This document shows positions 31,430-42,079 of a stretch of DNA of 64,000 nt, one piece after another. Position numbers and translations under genes: made by a program. Every line of letters starts with the position of its first letter. Position 1 is the first letter of the stretch. The notes beneath the pieces were generated by a model. It was not told the origin of the DNA, ran no database searches, and saw only the letters and a list, made by a program, of their open reading frames with translations. The DNA is from Chlorocebus sabaeus (lineage: Eukaryota > Chordata > Mammalia > Primates > Cercopithecidae): assembly GCF_047675955.1 (NCBI RefSeq), contig NC_132931.1, forward strand, positions 620,001-684,000, written 5' to 3'.

Positions 31430-31499
31430 TAATTCTTAATATTTAAAGGGAAACTAACTTGTTCACCATCACATGTCATCTTTGCAGTGTACTATGGGA

Positions 31500-31645
31500 T
31501 AAGTGTTATCTATGTTAATCAGATGAAGAATCTGAAATCCATAGAGGTTTGACTGACTCAGTCAGTGGATGAGCTTGGCCTGGAACTGAAATCCCTGGGC
31601 TCTTGAGCCAGTCTGTGCATTTTCCATTACACTGTGCATAGCACT
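31500..31645 (-). mobile_element. MIR fragment
   Basis: GATGAAGAATCTGAAATCC, AGAGGTTTGACTGACTCAGT and TCTTGAGCCAGTCTGTGC follow reverse MIR order. Confidence 0.65.
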
Positions 31646-31752
31646 GAGAAATATAAGCAAATGCCAGTCACTCAGCAGAACCCTCTTCTACATGGGGAAA
31701 GGGACTGGGAGAAGGGACATCATAGTAGAGAGTCCCTTAAATTCCCCTTATA

Positions 31753-31878
31753 GGCCAGGTATGGTCACTCGCACCTGCAATGTGAGCACTTTAGGAAGCC
31801 AAGGCAGGAGGACTGCTTGAGCTCAGGAGTCTGAGACCAGCCTGGCAACATAGGGAGACCCTATCTCTGCTAAAATAA
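31753..31878 (+). mobile_element. Alu monomer (FLAM-like)
   Basis: GGCCAGGTATGGTCACTCGC through CCCTATCTCTGCTAAAATAAG, followed by TA-rich sequence. Confidence 0.78.
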
Positions 31879-31925
31879 GTATATAAATATACATATTGTT
31901 ATATATGTAAGTATATATATAACAA
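31868..31925. repeat. TA-rich low-complexity tract
   Basis: Degenerate ATAT/GTATAT repeats grown from the Alu tail. Confidence 0.75.
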
Positions 31926-31984
31926 TCCATCTTACCCTGACAATCTGCCTGCTGAAACTTACTAAACCATACCAAACTGTATGA

Positions 31985-32015
<31 letters not shown>
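31985..32015. repeat. (ATT)n microsatellite
   Basis: About ten ATT units forming the head of the following reverse Alu. Confidence 0.92.
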
Positions 32016-32298
32016 TTGAGACAGGGTCTGGCTCATCACCCAGGCTGAAGTTCAGTGGTACGATCTCAGGTCACTGCAGCCTCTGCCTCCCGGGCTCAAA
32101 CCATCCTCCCATCTCAGCCTCCTGAGTAGCTCAGACTACAGGTGCGCACTACAATGCCCAGCTTATTTTGTGCTTTTGGTAGAGACAGGGTTTTGCCCTG
32201 TTGCCCAGACTAGTCTCGAACTCCTGGGCTCAAGCAATCCTTCTGCCTGGGCCTCCCAAAGTGCTGGGATTATAGGTATGACCCCCTATGCCTGGCCT
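32012..32298 (-). mobile_element. Alu
   Basis: GAGACAGGGTCTGGCTCATC to CCCCTATGCCTGGCC. Its last bases and flank (ATGCCTGGCCTTGAAA) are repeated at 32339-32354. Confidence 0.9.
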
Positions 32299-32356
32299 TG
32301 AAAGTCCAATTTATTTGCTTATTTAGGTGTGACCCACCATGCCTGGCCTTGAAAAT

Positions 32357-32410
32357 CTTATTTATTTACTTACTTACTTTACTTACTTACTTACTTATTT
32401 ACTTACTTAC

Positions 32411-32442
<32 letters not shown>
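32357..32442. repeat. (TTAC)n microsatellite
   Basis: About 85 bases of TTAC/TTTAC units, abutting the 3' side of a reverse Alu. Confidence 0.93.
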
Positions 32443-32721
32443 GAGACGGAGTTTTGCTCTTGTTGCCCAGGCTGGAGTGCAAAGGCGAATCTCGGCTCAC
32501 TGCAACCTCCGCCTCCCGGGTTCAAGCAATTCTCTGCCTCAGCCTCCCGAGTAGCTGGGATTACAGGCGCCCGCCACCACGCCCAGCTAATTTTTGTATT
32601 TTTAGTAGAGGCGGGGTTTCATCACGCTGGCCAGGCTGGTCTTCAACTCCTGACCTCGTGATCCACCCACCTCGGCCTCACAAAGTGCTGGGATTATAGG
32701 TGTGAGCCACTGCGCCCGGCC
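32443..32721 (-). mobile_element. Alu
   Basis: GAGACGGAGTTTTGCTCTTG to CCACTGCGCCCGGCC. Confidence 0.92.
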
Positions 32722-32849
32722 AATCTCTTATATAAATTTTTAAAAAGATGTTTTCTTTGTTTCCTAGCCCCTTCTACCCACCTACAAAGTTCCAAAGGTT
32801 TTAATGCTATTGCAACGGCAGTCAGAGGTCAAGCTGGTGCAGCTCCCTA

Positions 32850-33530
32850 ATGCGGGACAGCCTCAGATGGGGCCAACCCTCCCTGCCCAGCACCGGTGGC
32901 ACCGGGCGGTGGGGGACGCTCCCGAGGTTCCCGAAACCTGGCTGGGGAAAGTGTTGGGGGGTGCACGTACCCAGGCTCAGCTGAGGCGAGTTCGCCGCCG
33001 GGGCTGCAGCTGGTGCTGGCTGGCGCTTGCGCCGGCCATTGAGGAGCTTCTGGGCGACCTTGCGCTGGTACCCACCAGGCGCCAGCCGGTAGGTGCATAG
33101 CGCCTGCTCCAGTAGCGTCAGGTCTTTGCTGCGCGGACCCCGCAGGCCGGGAAGTCAGGCAGGTATAGTAGTCCAGGTGGTGATAAAGCTCCTCCTGGTA
33201 GCTTACGGGTGGCAGCCGCTGGATTGAAGCCTGCGGACACGACATACCAGCCGGCCGCCGGTAGTCACCCTCGCGCGCAAGCGCGCTCCTGGAAGACCCA
33301 GCACTCCCACCTCGAGTTCCGATTGGCTCTGCGTGAGGGGCGGGCCTTTGCGCCATCTTGGTGGGGGGGGGGTGCCTTCGGTGACGTCACAGGGGCGGGT
33401 GTTCTGCCACGTCACGGGCGGTACAGTGCCTGGAGCTGGGGAGGCTTCTCAGAGTGGAGCCTGGTAACGGCGACCTCTCGGCCAGTTCTTGTGTGTTGCG
33501 GGCTGGAAAGGGGTAGCTGATAAACTCCCA
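32850..33530. promoter_or_regulatory. CpG-rich patch around the NUPR2-like copy
   Basis: CpG-dense with GC boxes (GGGGCGGG near 33340 and 33392). It covers the NUPR2-like sequence and about 280 bases upstream of its start on the minus strand. Confidence 0.65.
32977..33245 (-). pseudogene. NUPR2: NUPR2-like pseudogene
   Basis: NUPR2 is a small basic nuclear protein related to the stress-induced transcription cofactor NUPR1 and has about 97 residues. Read on the minus strand from ATG at 33245, the sequence gives a short diverged leader, then PPVSYQEELYHHLDYY, corresponding to PPPISYEEELYDCLDYY of NUPR2. Single-base deletions at about 33165 and 33135 shift the frame. In the right frames EQALCTYRLAPGGYQRKVAQ and KLLNGRRKR follow, which is the basic DNA-binding-like region. 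A further 1-base loss precedes the ancestral stop at about 32977-32979. No introns are visible, but the parent is also compact, so retroposition and duplication cannot be separated here. In human NUPR2 lies near CCT6A and SUMF2. Confidence 0.82.
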
Positions 33531-33571
33531 CCCAGCGCAGTATTTATGTCGGTCAAAAATAGAAAAGAATA

Positions 33572-33770
33572 TCCGGGCGCGGCCGGGGTGGGAGGATCCC
33601 TTCAGGCCAGGAGCAGCCTAGCAATATGGCGCAACCCCATCTCTGTAGTCCAACCTCAGCCTCCCAACTACTTGAACACCAAGGTTCAAGGCTCCAGTGA
33701 GCTATGATCCCACCACAGAACTCCTGCCTGCGAGACTGAGGTAAACCCTGTATTAAAAAAAAAAAAAAAG
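33572..33770 (+). mobile_element. Internally deleted Alu
   Basis: CCGGGCGCGGCCGGGGTGGG left arm, shortened, with a 15-base A tail at 33755-33769. Confidence 0.75.
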
Positions 33771-33829
33771 AAAGAAAAGGAAAACTATCCAAGTGTACAA
33801 CCGGGAGGGACTGCTTAAAGAAAACATGA

Positions 33830-33966
33830 GGCTGCCTGGGCCCTGTTATTCCAGCACTTTGGGAGGCCAAGGCAGGAGAATAGCTTGGGCTCAGAAGTTC
33901 AAGACGGGCCTGGGCAGCATGACGCAACCCCATCTCTACAAAAGATACAAAAATTAGCCGGACGCC
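33830..33966 (+). mobile_element. Alu left monomer
   Basis: GGCTGCCTGGGCCCTGTTAT through ACAAAAATTAGCCGGACG; stops at a junction with a reverse Alu. Confidence 0.8.
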
Positions 33967-34121
33967 GTGCTTGCCTGGCCTAATTTTTGTGTGTTTTGTA
34001 GAGATGGTGGTCTTGCTATGTTGCCCAGGCCGGTCTCTAACTCCTGGGTTCAAGCATGTTTTCACCTTGGCTTTTAAAGTTGTTGGGATTACAGGCCTGA
34101 GCCACCGCACCCTCCTGGGCT
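33967..34121 (-). mobile_element. Alu left-arm fragment, inverted junction
   Basis: CTTGCCTGGCCTAATTTTTG to CCACCGCACCCTCCTGGGC in reverse. Together with the preceding piece it makes an imperfect palindrome. Confidence 0.78.
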
Positions 34122-34138
34122 ATTTAATAACATAAGAA

Positions 34139-34260
34139 AGTGCGGTGGCTCACGCTTGTAATCCCAACACTTTGGGAGGGTGAGGCGGGTGGATCACCTG
34201 AGGTCAGGAGTTCGAGACCATCCTTGCCAACTTGGTGAAACCCAGTCTCTACAAAAAATA
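34139..34260 (+). mobile_element. Alu left part
   Basis: GTGCGGTGGCTCACGCTTG through CAGTCTCTACAAAAAATA, interrupted by the next Alu. Confidence 0.82.
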
Positions 34261-34533
34261 GGCCTGGTGTGGTGGCTCACACTTGTAATCAAAGCATTTT
34301 GGGGAGCTGAGGTGGGCGGATCACCTGAGGTTAGTTCAAGACCAGCCTGACCAATATGGAGAAACCCTATCTCTACTAAAAATACAAAATTAGCCAGGCA
34401 TGATGGCACATGCCTGTAGTCCCAGCTACTCGGGAGGCTAAGACAGGAGAATCTCTTGAACCCAGGAGGCGGAGGTTGCAGTGAGCCGAGATCGCACCAC
34501 TGCACCCCAGTCTGGGCGACAGAGCGAGACTCC
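34261..34533 (+). mobile_element. Alu, tail-less, in direct array
   Basis: GGCCTGGTGTGGTGGCTCAC to GGGCGACAGAGCGAGACTC, then straight into another Alu piece without an A tail, suggesting Alu-Alu recombination. Confidence 0.85.
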
Positions 34534-34745
34534 AGAGCTTGAGACCAGCCTGGGCAATGTAGTGAAACCCTGCTTCTACAAAACAAGCAAAAAAGAGTCA
34601 GGTGTACCTGTGTCTACCTGTGGCCCAAACTACTTAAGAGGCTGAGGCAGGAGGATCACTTGAGGCCAGGAGCTGAAGGCTGCAGTGAGCTTTGATCATC
34701 CCACTGCTCTCCATCCTGAGCAATAGAATGAGATTATGTCTCTAG
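34534..34745 (+). mobile_element. Alu 3' part
   Basis: Begins mid-left arm (GAGCTTGAGACCAGCCTGGG) and runs to GAATGAGATTATGTCTCTAG. Confidence 0.8.
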
Positions 34746-34935
34746 ATAGTTAATTTTACAGTGTTATTAGTTGTTAATGTGATTATGTTTTTCTAAAATA
34801 CAGTATTCTTTACAAAAGCAGTTTTGTCTTTCAGAGCACATACATAGGTCCTCCGGCTAATTTGTCTAATGTTGGCGACCTTGGCTTTCTGGTGACTGAG
34901 TCAACAGTATCTGTTTCATAAATAATATAGCCCTA

Positions 34936-35533
34936 TTTTTTTTGAGACAGGGTCTCGTTCTGTTACCCGGGCTAGAGTAAAGTGGCACGATCTCAGCTTG
35001 CCGTAACTACCATCTCCTGGGTTCAAGCGATTCTCCTGCCTCAGCTGCCCAGATAGTTGGGATTACAGGCGCCACCACATCTGGCTAATATTTTTTTGTT
35101 TTTGTTTTTGTTTTTGAGACAGAGTTTGCTCTTGTTGCCCAGGCTAGAGTACAATGTCATCATCTCGGCTTACTGTAACCTCCGTCTCCTGGGTTCAAGT
35201 GATTCTCCTGCCTCAGTCTCCTGAGTAGCTGGGATTACATGCATGTGCCACCATACCTGGCTAATTTTGTATTTTTAATCGAGAGAGGGTTTCTCCATGT
35301 TAGTCAGGCTGATCTTGAACTCCCGACCTCAGGTGATCCGCCCACCTCAGCTTCCCAAAGTGCTGGAATTACAGGTGTGAGCCACCACGCCCAGCCTAAT
35401 TTTTGTATTTTTAGTAGAGATGGGGTTTCACCATGTTGGCCAGGATGGTCTTGAATTCCTGACCTCAAGTGATCTGCCTGCCTTGGCCTCCCAAAGTGTT
35501 GGAATTACAGGCATGAGCCAACACGCCCGGCCA
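34936..35533 (-). mobile_element. Alu split by a nested Alu
   Basis: The right part is 34936-35090 (GAGACAGGGTCTCGTTCTG to CACCACATCTGGCTAAT). The left part is 35397-35533 (TAATTTTTGTATTTTTAG to ACACGCCCGGCC). Confidence 0.88.
35091..35396 (-). mobile_element. Nested Alu
   Basis: Full reverse Alu with a T/G head, inserted into the T-rich linker of the surrounding Alu; ends CCACCACGCCCAGCC. Confidence 0.9.
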
Positions 35534-36055
35534 GCCCTATTTCTTTAAGCATATATGTTTTGCACTTATTAAAAGTATTTGAACATACAATTATCCAGCT
35601 TCCCTTGTTTATGTATGCTTGAATTTTGTATAAGCTTAAATATTTTTTCCAGTCTAAGCTTTATTAGATCCCCTTTCTTCTGTATTTGTATAACTTTAGG
35701 TGGCTGTCTTTGTTGAAAGTTTTTTCTGAAAAGCCTTAAAATAGAATATAGTTCTTGGCAGCAATTTCAGAGTTATTTGAGGGCAAGGGGAGATTTGTAA
35801 TGATGATTCAAATGAAGCAAACTAAAAAATAATGAAGCAAGACAGAGGATAAAACAGTATTCACTCGAGCACATCCCAAAAAAATAAAATTTCAGATGCA
35901 ACTAGAAAAAGGTATGCTAATGATCATAATACAGGAATAATTATTAATACTCAAAATAGTTTTAAAGCCACTTACCTTTTGAATGTTGGGAATTGACTAG
36001 GAGGTGGCTGTAACCTAAGATGATTCCTTCAGTAATGACCATTTTCTTTTGCAAG
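35534..36055 (+). other. GTF2I-like intron sequence
   Basis: Unique AT-rich sequence leading to the exon at 36056. No repeat identified. The left boundary of the GTF2I-derived segment is somewhere between 33.5 and 36.0 kb. Confidence 0.45.
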
Positions 36056-36166
36056 ACGATGATGATTCTCCATCTTCTAAGAGACCAAAGACCAACGAGC
36101 CACCACAGCCACCAGTTCCAGAACCTGCCAATGTTGGGCAACAGAAAGTGAGGGAGTTCAACTCTG
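36056..36166 (+). pseudogene. GTF2I: GTF2I-like exon (linker before I-repeat 2)
   Basis: Reads DDDDSPSSKRPKTNEPPQPP then VPEPAN and KVREFN. GTF2I has AGKRKVREFNF where this copy has VGQQKVREFNS, which alters the basic KRK patch. The SSKRPKTNEPP part contains the nuclear-localisation-like basic stretch. Acceptor GCAAG and donor GTAAG are usable. Confidence 0.92.
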
Positions 36167-36355
36167 GTAAGTTCTCAGTGAAATCCACGACCTTTTCCTT
36201 CATCTTCTGGACTCTCAGTGTGACTGATGAAAGTTACAACATGCTCATCTGCAGGGGGACATGCTTTAGCATGTATTACTACATTATAATGTCACCTTTG
36301 TAAAGCCAGGAGCTTTTTGAAAGTCACATTATAGACATTGTTTAAACATCATTTG

Positions 36356-36358
<3 letters not shown>

Positions 36359-36386
<28 letters not shown>

Positions 36387-36663
36387 GTTGAGACGGAGTT
36401 TCGCCCAGGCTGGAGTGCAGTGGCCGGATCTCAGCTCACTGCAAGCTCCGCCTCCCGGGTTCACGCCATTCTCCTGCCTCAGCCTCCCGAGTAGCTGGGA
36501 CTACAGGCGCCTGCCACCTCACCCAGCTAGTTTTTTGTATTTTTTAGTAGAGACGGGGTTTCACCATGTTAGCCAGGATGGTCTCGATCTCCTGACCTCG
36601 TGATCCGCCCATCTCGGCCTCCCAAAGTGCTGGGATTACAGGCTTGAGCCACCGCGCCCGGCC
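36359..36663 (-). mobile_element. AluY, Old World monkey type
   Basis: Reverse AluY with GTGGCCGGATCTCAGCTCAC, the monkey-type right arm. ACATCATTTGAATTT / ACATCGTTTGAATTT is the target duplication. Confidence 0.94.
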
Positions 36664-37105
36664 CACATCGTTTGAATTTACCAAAGCATAGGACATTGTT
36701 TCATCTGACATTAATTAGTTAGTTGACTCAAAATTAGTGCTAATAACTTAATAATTCAATGGTTTCTCTTAGCTTTAAAACCTTCTTTATTTCAAAACTA
36801 TTTCATCTCTTCATTTTCGTTTTTGCTGTGTGTCACTGCCTGTCAGCTGCTAATCTGTTAACTCCTAGTGGATCGTGTGTCCTGTGAAGGGACTGAATGA
36901 GATATTAGTGGCAAATTATGTTGATGATTCATATTTTGGATATAAATAGATCATTAAGCTTGTATACATTTTGAAAATAGTATTTTAATATTCTATTATG
37001 TCATAGTTACAATGATTGGCTATATATTGAATTTATATGTTCATTAAGTTGTTGTATGTTTATGTTCTTTAGTATTCTAACTTACAACTGTATATCTGTT
37101 AAGTC
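36664..37105 (+). other. GTF2I-like intron sequence
   Basis: AT-rich unique sequence. The expected next GTF2I exon was looked for and not found. Confidence 0.45.
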
Positions 37106-39005
37106 TTTTTTTTTTTTTTCAAGAAGATCAGACTCTGATTTATTGAGGCATCTGTTTGATGCCAAGTTAAGTGGCCCAGGCTCTGTGTAGGGGGTAAGGT
37201 TAACGCAGGAAGAAGGATGGTGAGGGGCAGTGGTGCCAGGATTAGGTTGGAATACCTAGGGGTCCTCTGAGGTTCCCCAAGTTTCCCTTGCCCTGGCCAG
37301 CTGTGCTGCTGGCCTGAGCATCTGATGAGCTTGCAAGGGTGACTCCAAGTGGTGGGTGGTCCAGAGGCTAGGGCAGGGACTTTGGAGTCATGCTGTTGGC
37401 TTTGAATCCAGACTCCTACACTTGGTAGCTGTGACCTTTCCATGCCTGAAGTGACCTGCAGAACTGAGCTCTGTCTGAGACAGGTCCCATCCAGGCACTT
37501 CAGATCCATCTAGAGTTAAACCACCCCCGGTTGCTCACTGTCCGCTGCCTTCACAAGCAGATCTTTGTCTCCTTGGAGGCCCTCACAATCCAGTGGAGAA
37601 AGCGAAACTCATCTGCCTCTGTCCCTCTGGGTACGCCTCATGCCAGGTGCATCTGTGGACACGGGCCATGCTCCTGGGCTTCCAAAGTTGGAGAAAGTTG
37701 CCAGGCTCAGGTGGGTACATCAGAGTAGCTGCTGCCCTCTGGACACAGTGACAAAAGAACACTCTGGGCTAGAGCCCTGGTCTGGGGCATTGGGCAAGGC
37801 TCTTCCACTTCTCTGAGGTCATTTTCCCATCTGGAAAGTGTGCTGATTGAATCTCCCTTTGGGCACTGAGGGCTCAGTGTTAGTTTGAGAGCCAGCATGT
37901 GGGGTTTGGGCTGTAATCCCCCTTTAGCCCCATAGCTTGGGGGTAGCAGGGACTTTGTTGGGATACCCCAGGCATCAGTCCAGCTTCCTGCCCCTGCTTG
38001 GGCTTAGCATCTGAAGTACTCTGGGGGGCAGGTGGTCCTGGTGGGGGTTGGGGCTTTTCCCCAGACTGAAGTCACACCCAGAGCCAGAAATCTTGGCACC
38101 TGCTCTGGGCTAAGGATGCATCTGGCCCCCCAGGATGCAGGTAACTGCCCATCTTACCTGGTTTCTGCCTGCCAGGGCCAATCTTCAGACCTCGGGACTT
38201 CCCAGCCTATCCTGCCTCCCTCTCTGGCCAGCCTTGAAGCCTCGTGGGTCCAGCACTTTTTCCAGGCCGTCTCCTGGTTGTCCTGCCCTGAGGCCTGGCT
38301 CATGCTCCTCCCCATCCTGCTCACCAAGACCCATAAGGACCACTCCACACCCAGCTCAGCCCCATCCCCTTGGATAGTCCTTTCTCTTTCCTTAGGTGAC
38401 CAGGTGCATATGTTGGTGTCAGGACCTTCCCTGCACCTGGGAATGCCTACTGGGCACCTCGGTCACAGAGACCAAGGCATTTACTTGATATGAGTGCCTT
38501 TGGTTCACTGTCTACATGGCCAGGGAGGGAGTCAATAATAGGCTTTTCACTTGCTGCAAGGGCCAGTTCTCCTGGCCCCATGGCCCTAGGGATGGAGGAT
38601 GCTGCAGGATACACACCCCTCACTTCCCAGCTGAGGACTGTGGGTCATCTCAGGGCGATTTCACAGTCCCTGCATGCCCCATCACCTCAGCTCTGCAAAT
38701 GCCAAGCAGCGCAGCCTGCCTAGGCGACAGTGGGCTCAGGACTGCCCAGGTGGGCTCAAGACTGCCCAGGTAGTCCCCAGAGTGCCCTTGGCAGGCCCCT
38801 CACCTAGCTGCTCCCACAGCTCTGTAGCAAGAGTTCTAACCGTTTTTGTGTGGAGCCTGCTGAGAATGAGAGCTGTGGACCATTTTCCCAGAAACACATG
38901 TGCACGCTCTCCACACAAAACCTTGCATCGTTTCAGGGGGCTCACACCTCCCTAAGGGCCTGGTTATTGAACCCCTCGGACCTGAGAGTGAGAAACCTTG
39001 CCTCA
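37106..39005 (-). mobile_element. Unidentified retrocopy-like block
   Basis: Read on the minus strand, a GC-rich sequence of up to 1.9 kb ends in AATAAA (37139-37144) about 19 bases before a 14-base poly(A) (37106-37119 as T). These are the hallmarks of a reverse-transcribed mRNA 3' end. Its composition differs strongly from the AT-rich GTF2I-like intron around it. It contains a MIR at 37360-37445, as many 3' UTRs do. I do not recognise the source, no long conserved frame is apparent, and the right end and target duplication are not resolved because an Alu starts at 39006. Confidence 0.5.
37360..37445 (+). mobile_element. MIR fragment
   Basis: GACTTTGGAGTCATGCTG, GGCTTTGAATCCAGACTCC and TTGGTAGCTGTGACCTT are successive MIR segments. 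Confidence 0.8.
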
Positions 39006-39275
39006 ATGGAGTCTTGCTCTGTTGCCCAAGCTAGAGTGCAGTGGCGTTACCTCGGCTCACTGCAACCTCCACCTGCCGGGTTCACATAAATCTCCTGCCT
39101 CAGCTTCCTTAGTAACTGGGACTACAGGTGCGCACCTACCACCCTCAGCTAACTTTTTGTATTTTCAGTAGAGGTGGGATTTCACCATGTTGGCCAGTAT
39201 GGTCTAGATCTCTTGACTTGGTGATCCGCCTGCCTCGCCCTCCCAATGTCCCAGCATGAGCCACCACGCTCAGTC
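39006..39275 (-). mobile_element. Alu, poly(T) missing
   Basis: ATGGAGTCTTGCTCTGTTGC to CCACCACGCTCAGTC with small deletions. Confidence 0.88.
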
Positions 39276-39328
39276 AGGGTCCCTCTTAAACTTGTATTTT
39301 TAAGGTCTGGGGTCCCTCTTACTTAATC

Positions 39329-39650
39329 TTTTTTTTTTTTTTCTTTTTTTCTTTTTTGAGACAGAGTCTTGCTCTGTCACCCAGGCTGGCAGTGGCGCAG
39401 CCTTGGCTCACTGCAACATCTGCATCCTGGGTTCACGTGATCCTCCTGCCTCAGCCTCCTGAGTAGCTGGGACTACAGGCACCTGACACCATGTCCGGCT
39501 AAGTTTTGTGTTTTTGGTAGAGATGGGGGTGGAGGCAAGGGGTTGGGGAGGGGAGGGGGGTTTTTGCTTTGTTGCCCAGAGCTCAAAGTGATCCGCCCAC
39601 CTCTGCTCCCAAAGTGCTAGGATTACAGGCCTGCACCACTGAACCCAGCT
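39329..39650 (-). mobile_element. Alu (old)
   Basis: T-rich head, GAGACAGAGTCTTGCTCTG; the left arm is diverged with a G-rich insertion (GGAGGGGAGGGGGG); ends CACTGAACCCAGCT. Confidence 0.87.
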
Positions 39651-40472
39651 GCTGTAAAATCTTATTTCCACACAACTGAGACATGTTTTAGGAAGTTTGC
39701 TAAAAGACCCCCGGAGACCTCCTCATTGTGGCCTCCCTGTTGTCGTGTTTAATTTGATTGATCTTTTCTGCCTTCCTGCTTTTCAGAAATTAAAAGGTTA
39801 AAAAGAGGTACTAAACTTTAAAACTTCTCTTATAGTCTCCCATTAAACTAATTCTAAGAACCACCAAAAAAGGGAAAAATGTTTCCAAAAGCAGTAAAAT
39901 GATATGGACTGTTAGTATGTAAAATGTAGGAAATAAGTCATATGTTAGTGCCACTCTGACCTAGGGACATATTATTGAGAATCAGCTTTTGCTCAGTTTT
40001 CAGAGAAATGGAATAATCATATCGCTGATCTATGTAAATAAGTTGAAGAATTGTCTGAAAGAAAATACGATATGTTTAAATTGGAAAAGTCGTGTAATAC
40101 TTTGTTCATATACACAATGGAGTTATTGTTTATCATGGGGGTACTGTGGACAAGCCCAGGGCTGCTGGTGAATCCTACCATCCTTACACGTCTCTCCTTG
40201 TAAGTTGCTTTGTAGTTTCTGTCTAAATATTAGAAACATTCTTTGTTTCTAGATTACTGCAAAGCTGAGGAAAAGTTCTATTTGTTTAATTATCGTTAGC
40301 ATTTCTTTTAAACTTTCAGCATGGATATTGGGGGTTTATTTATATATTTATTGCAAAGCCCTGGATCTTAGGGATTTAATTGAATATTATTTTTTGAAAC
40401 TAATTTTTTCTCTTAATCTGCTTTGTTAAATTTGGTATTCACCAAGATGCCCCTATTGTCTCTACTTTTATC
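39651..40472 (+). other. Unique sequence, nothing recognised
   Basis: About 820 bases of AT-rich sequence in the GTF2I-like segment; no repeat, exon or stable structure that I can support. Confidence 0.4.
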
Positions 40473-40814
40473 TTTTTTTTTTTTTTTTTTTTGAGACAGA
40501 GTCTCACACTGATGCCCAGACTGCAGTGTAATGGCACGATCTCAGCTCACTGAAACCTCCGCCTCCCAGGTTCAATCGATTCTCCTGCCTCAGCCTCCCG
40601 AATAGTTGGGATTACAGGCAATTCTGCTGCCTCATCCTCTCAAGTAGCTGGGATTACAGGCATGCATCAACACTCCCAGCTAATTTTTGTATTTTTGCGG
40701 AGACAGGATTTCACCATGTTGGCCAGGCTGGTCTCGAACTCCTGACCTCAAGTGGTCCACCTGCCTCGGCCTCACAAAGTTCTGGGATTACAGGCATGAG
40801 CCGCCACACCTGGT
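40473..40814 (-). mobile_element. Alu with internal tandem duplication
   Basis: Reverse Alu in which a 42-base stretch (ATTCTCCTGCCTCAGCC to GGGATTACAGGCA) is repeated at 40579-40620 and 40621-40662. Confidence 0.9.
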
Positions 40815-41039
40815 CTATATTTTTGTTATATTGTTAATTTAGTACTATTCTGAGTAAAAATAATTTGCTATTACAGTTTTATAAATTGACCATGATAATT
40901 TTTTAAATGTCAGTGCTTTTTATAAAGTGAAACAGATTATGTTGTGAGGCTTTTGTTGTGATGGTGATTTATTATTTAGTTTAAAGACAATTATATTCAG
41001 GTGTTGTGAAATTATAAAAACAATCTTCACATTTTATAA

Positions 41040-41332
41040 TTTTTTTTTTTTGAGACGGAGTTTTGCTTTTGTTGTTCTGGCTGGAGTGCAATGGCACAAT
41101 CTCGGCTCACCACAACCTCCACCTCCCAGGTTCAAGCAATTCTCCTGCCTCAACCTCGCGAGTAGCTGGGACTACAGGTATGTGCCACCGCGCGCAGGTA
41201 ATTTTTGTACTTTTAGTAAAGACAGGGTTTCACCACGTTGACCAGGATGGTCTTGATCTCTTGACCTTGTGATCTACCTGCCTTGGCCTCCCAAAGTGCT
41301 GGGATTACAGGCATGAGTCACCGCACCCGGCC
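41040..41332 (-). mobile_element. Alu with target-site duplication
   Basis: Reverse Alu; CACATTTTATAATT precedes and follows it. Confidence 0.94.
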
Positions 41333-41610
41333 CACATTTTATAATTTTAAAGCAGTATTAATATTAATTGCCTTAGAGAAAGATACTTTTGTTGTGATAT
41401 GTAAGTATAATATTCAAGTATAGTGTACAGCAAAGGACATTAAACCTAAGTCAGCACTAATGTGTTATGTGGTACACTTGAAACTTTAGTACAAATATTA
41501 ATGTTTAGTAGCAAGTAGACCTTAACACATAATGATAGCAAAAAAATGGAGCTGTTCAGATGAGACACCATTGATTCTGTCTGATTTTAATACTCCCTAT
41601 GCTCTTGACT

Positions 41611-41908
41611 TTTTGTTTTTTTCCTTTGAGACAGAGTCTTGCTCTGTCACCCAGGCGGAGTGCAGTGGCGTGATCACAGCTCACTGCAACCTCCACCTCT
41701 CAGGTTCAAGCGATCCTCCTGCCTCAGCCTCCCTAGTAGCTAGGACTACAGGTGAGAGCCACCATGCCCAGCTAATTTTTGTATTTTTAGTAGAGATAGA
41801 GTTTCACCATGTTGGCCTGGCTGGTCTCAAACTCCTGACCTCAGGTGCTCCACCCGCCTTGGCCTCCCAAAGTGTTGGGGTTATAAGCATGAGTCACTGC
41901 ACCTGGCC
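41611..41908 (-). mobile_element. Alu with target-site duplication
   Basis: Reverse Alu; CTCTTGACTTTTT occurs on both sides. Confidence 0.93.
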
Positions 41909-42079
41909 ACCTCTTGACTTTTTATAGCTGTTGTATTATTTTAATCATGAGTAAATAAATGCTAGTTGAAATGATGCAGTTCAGGAGAATCTTCTGCTTC
42001 TTTTACTAAAAAAAAAAATATTTTTTTAAGTCCAGTAAAGTTACACTAATGTTTATGTTTGGAAAATTTTACCTTTTCC

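Noticed and set aside
32847..33356. A 169-codon minus-strand frame over the NUPR2-like region
   Set aside because: Only residues 38-69 or so are NUPR2-like; the rest is out-of-frame sequence created by deletions and by translating the promoter.
38032..38493. A 153-codon plus-strand frame in the GC-rich block
   Set aside because: It is antisense to the apparent retrocopy, has low-complexity composition, and matches no protein family I know. Open frames are common in GC-rich DNA.
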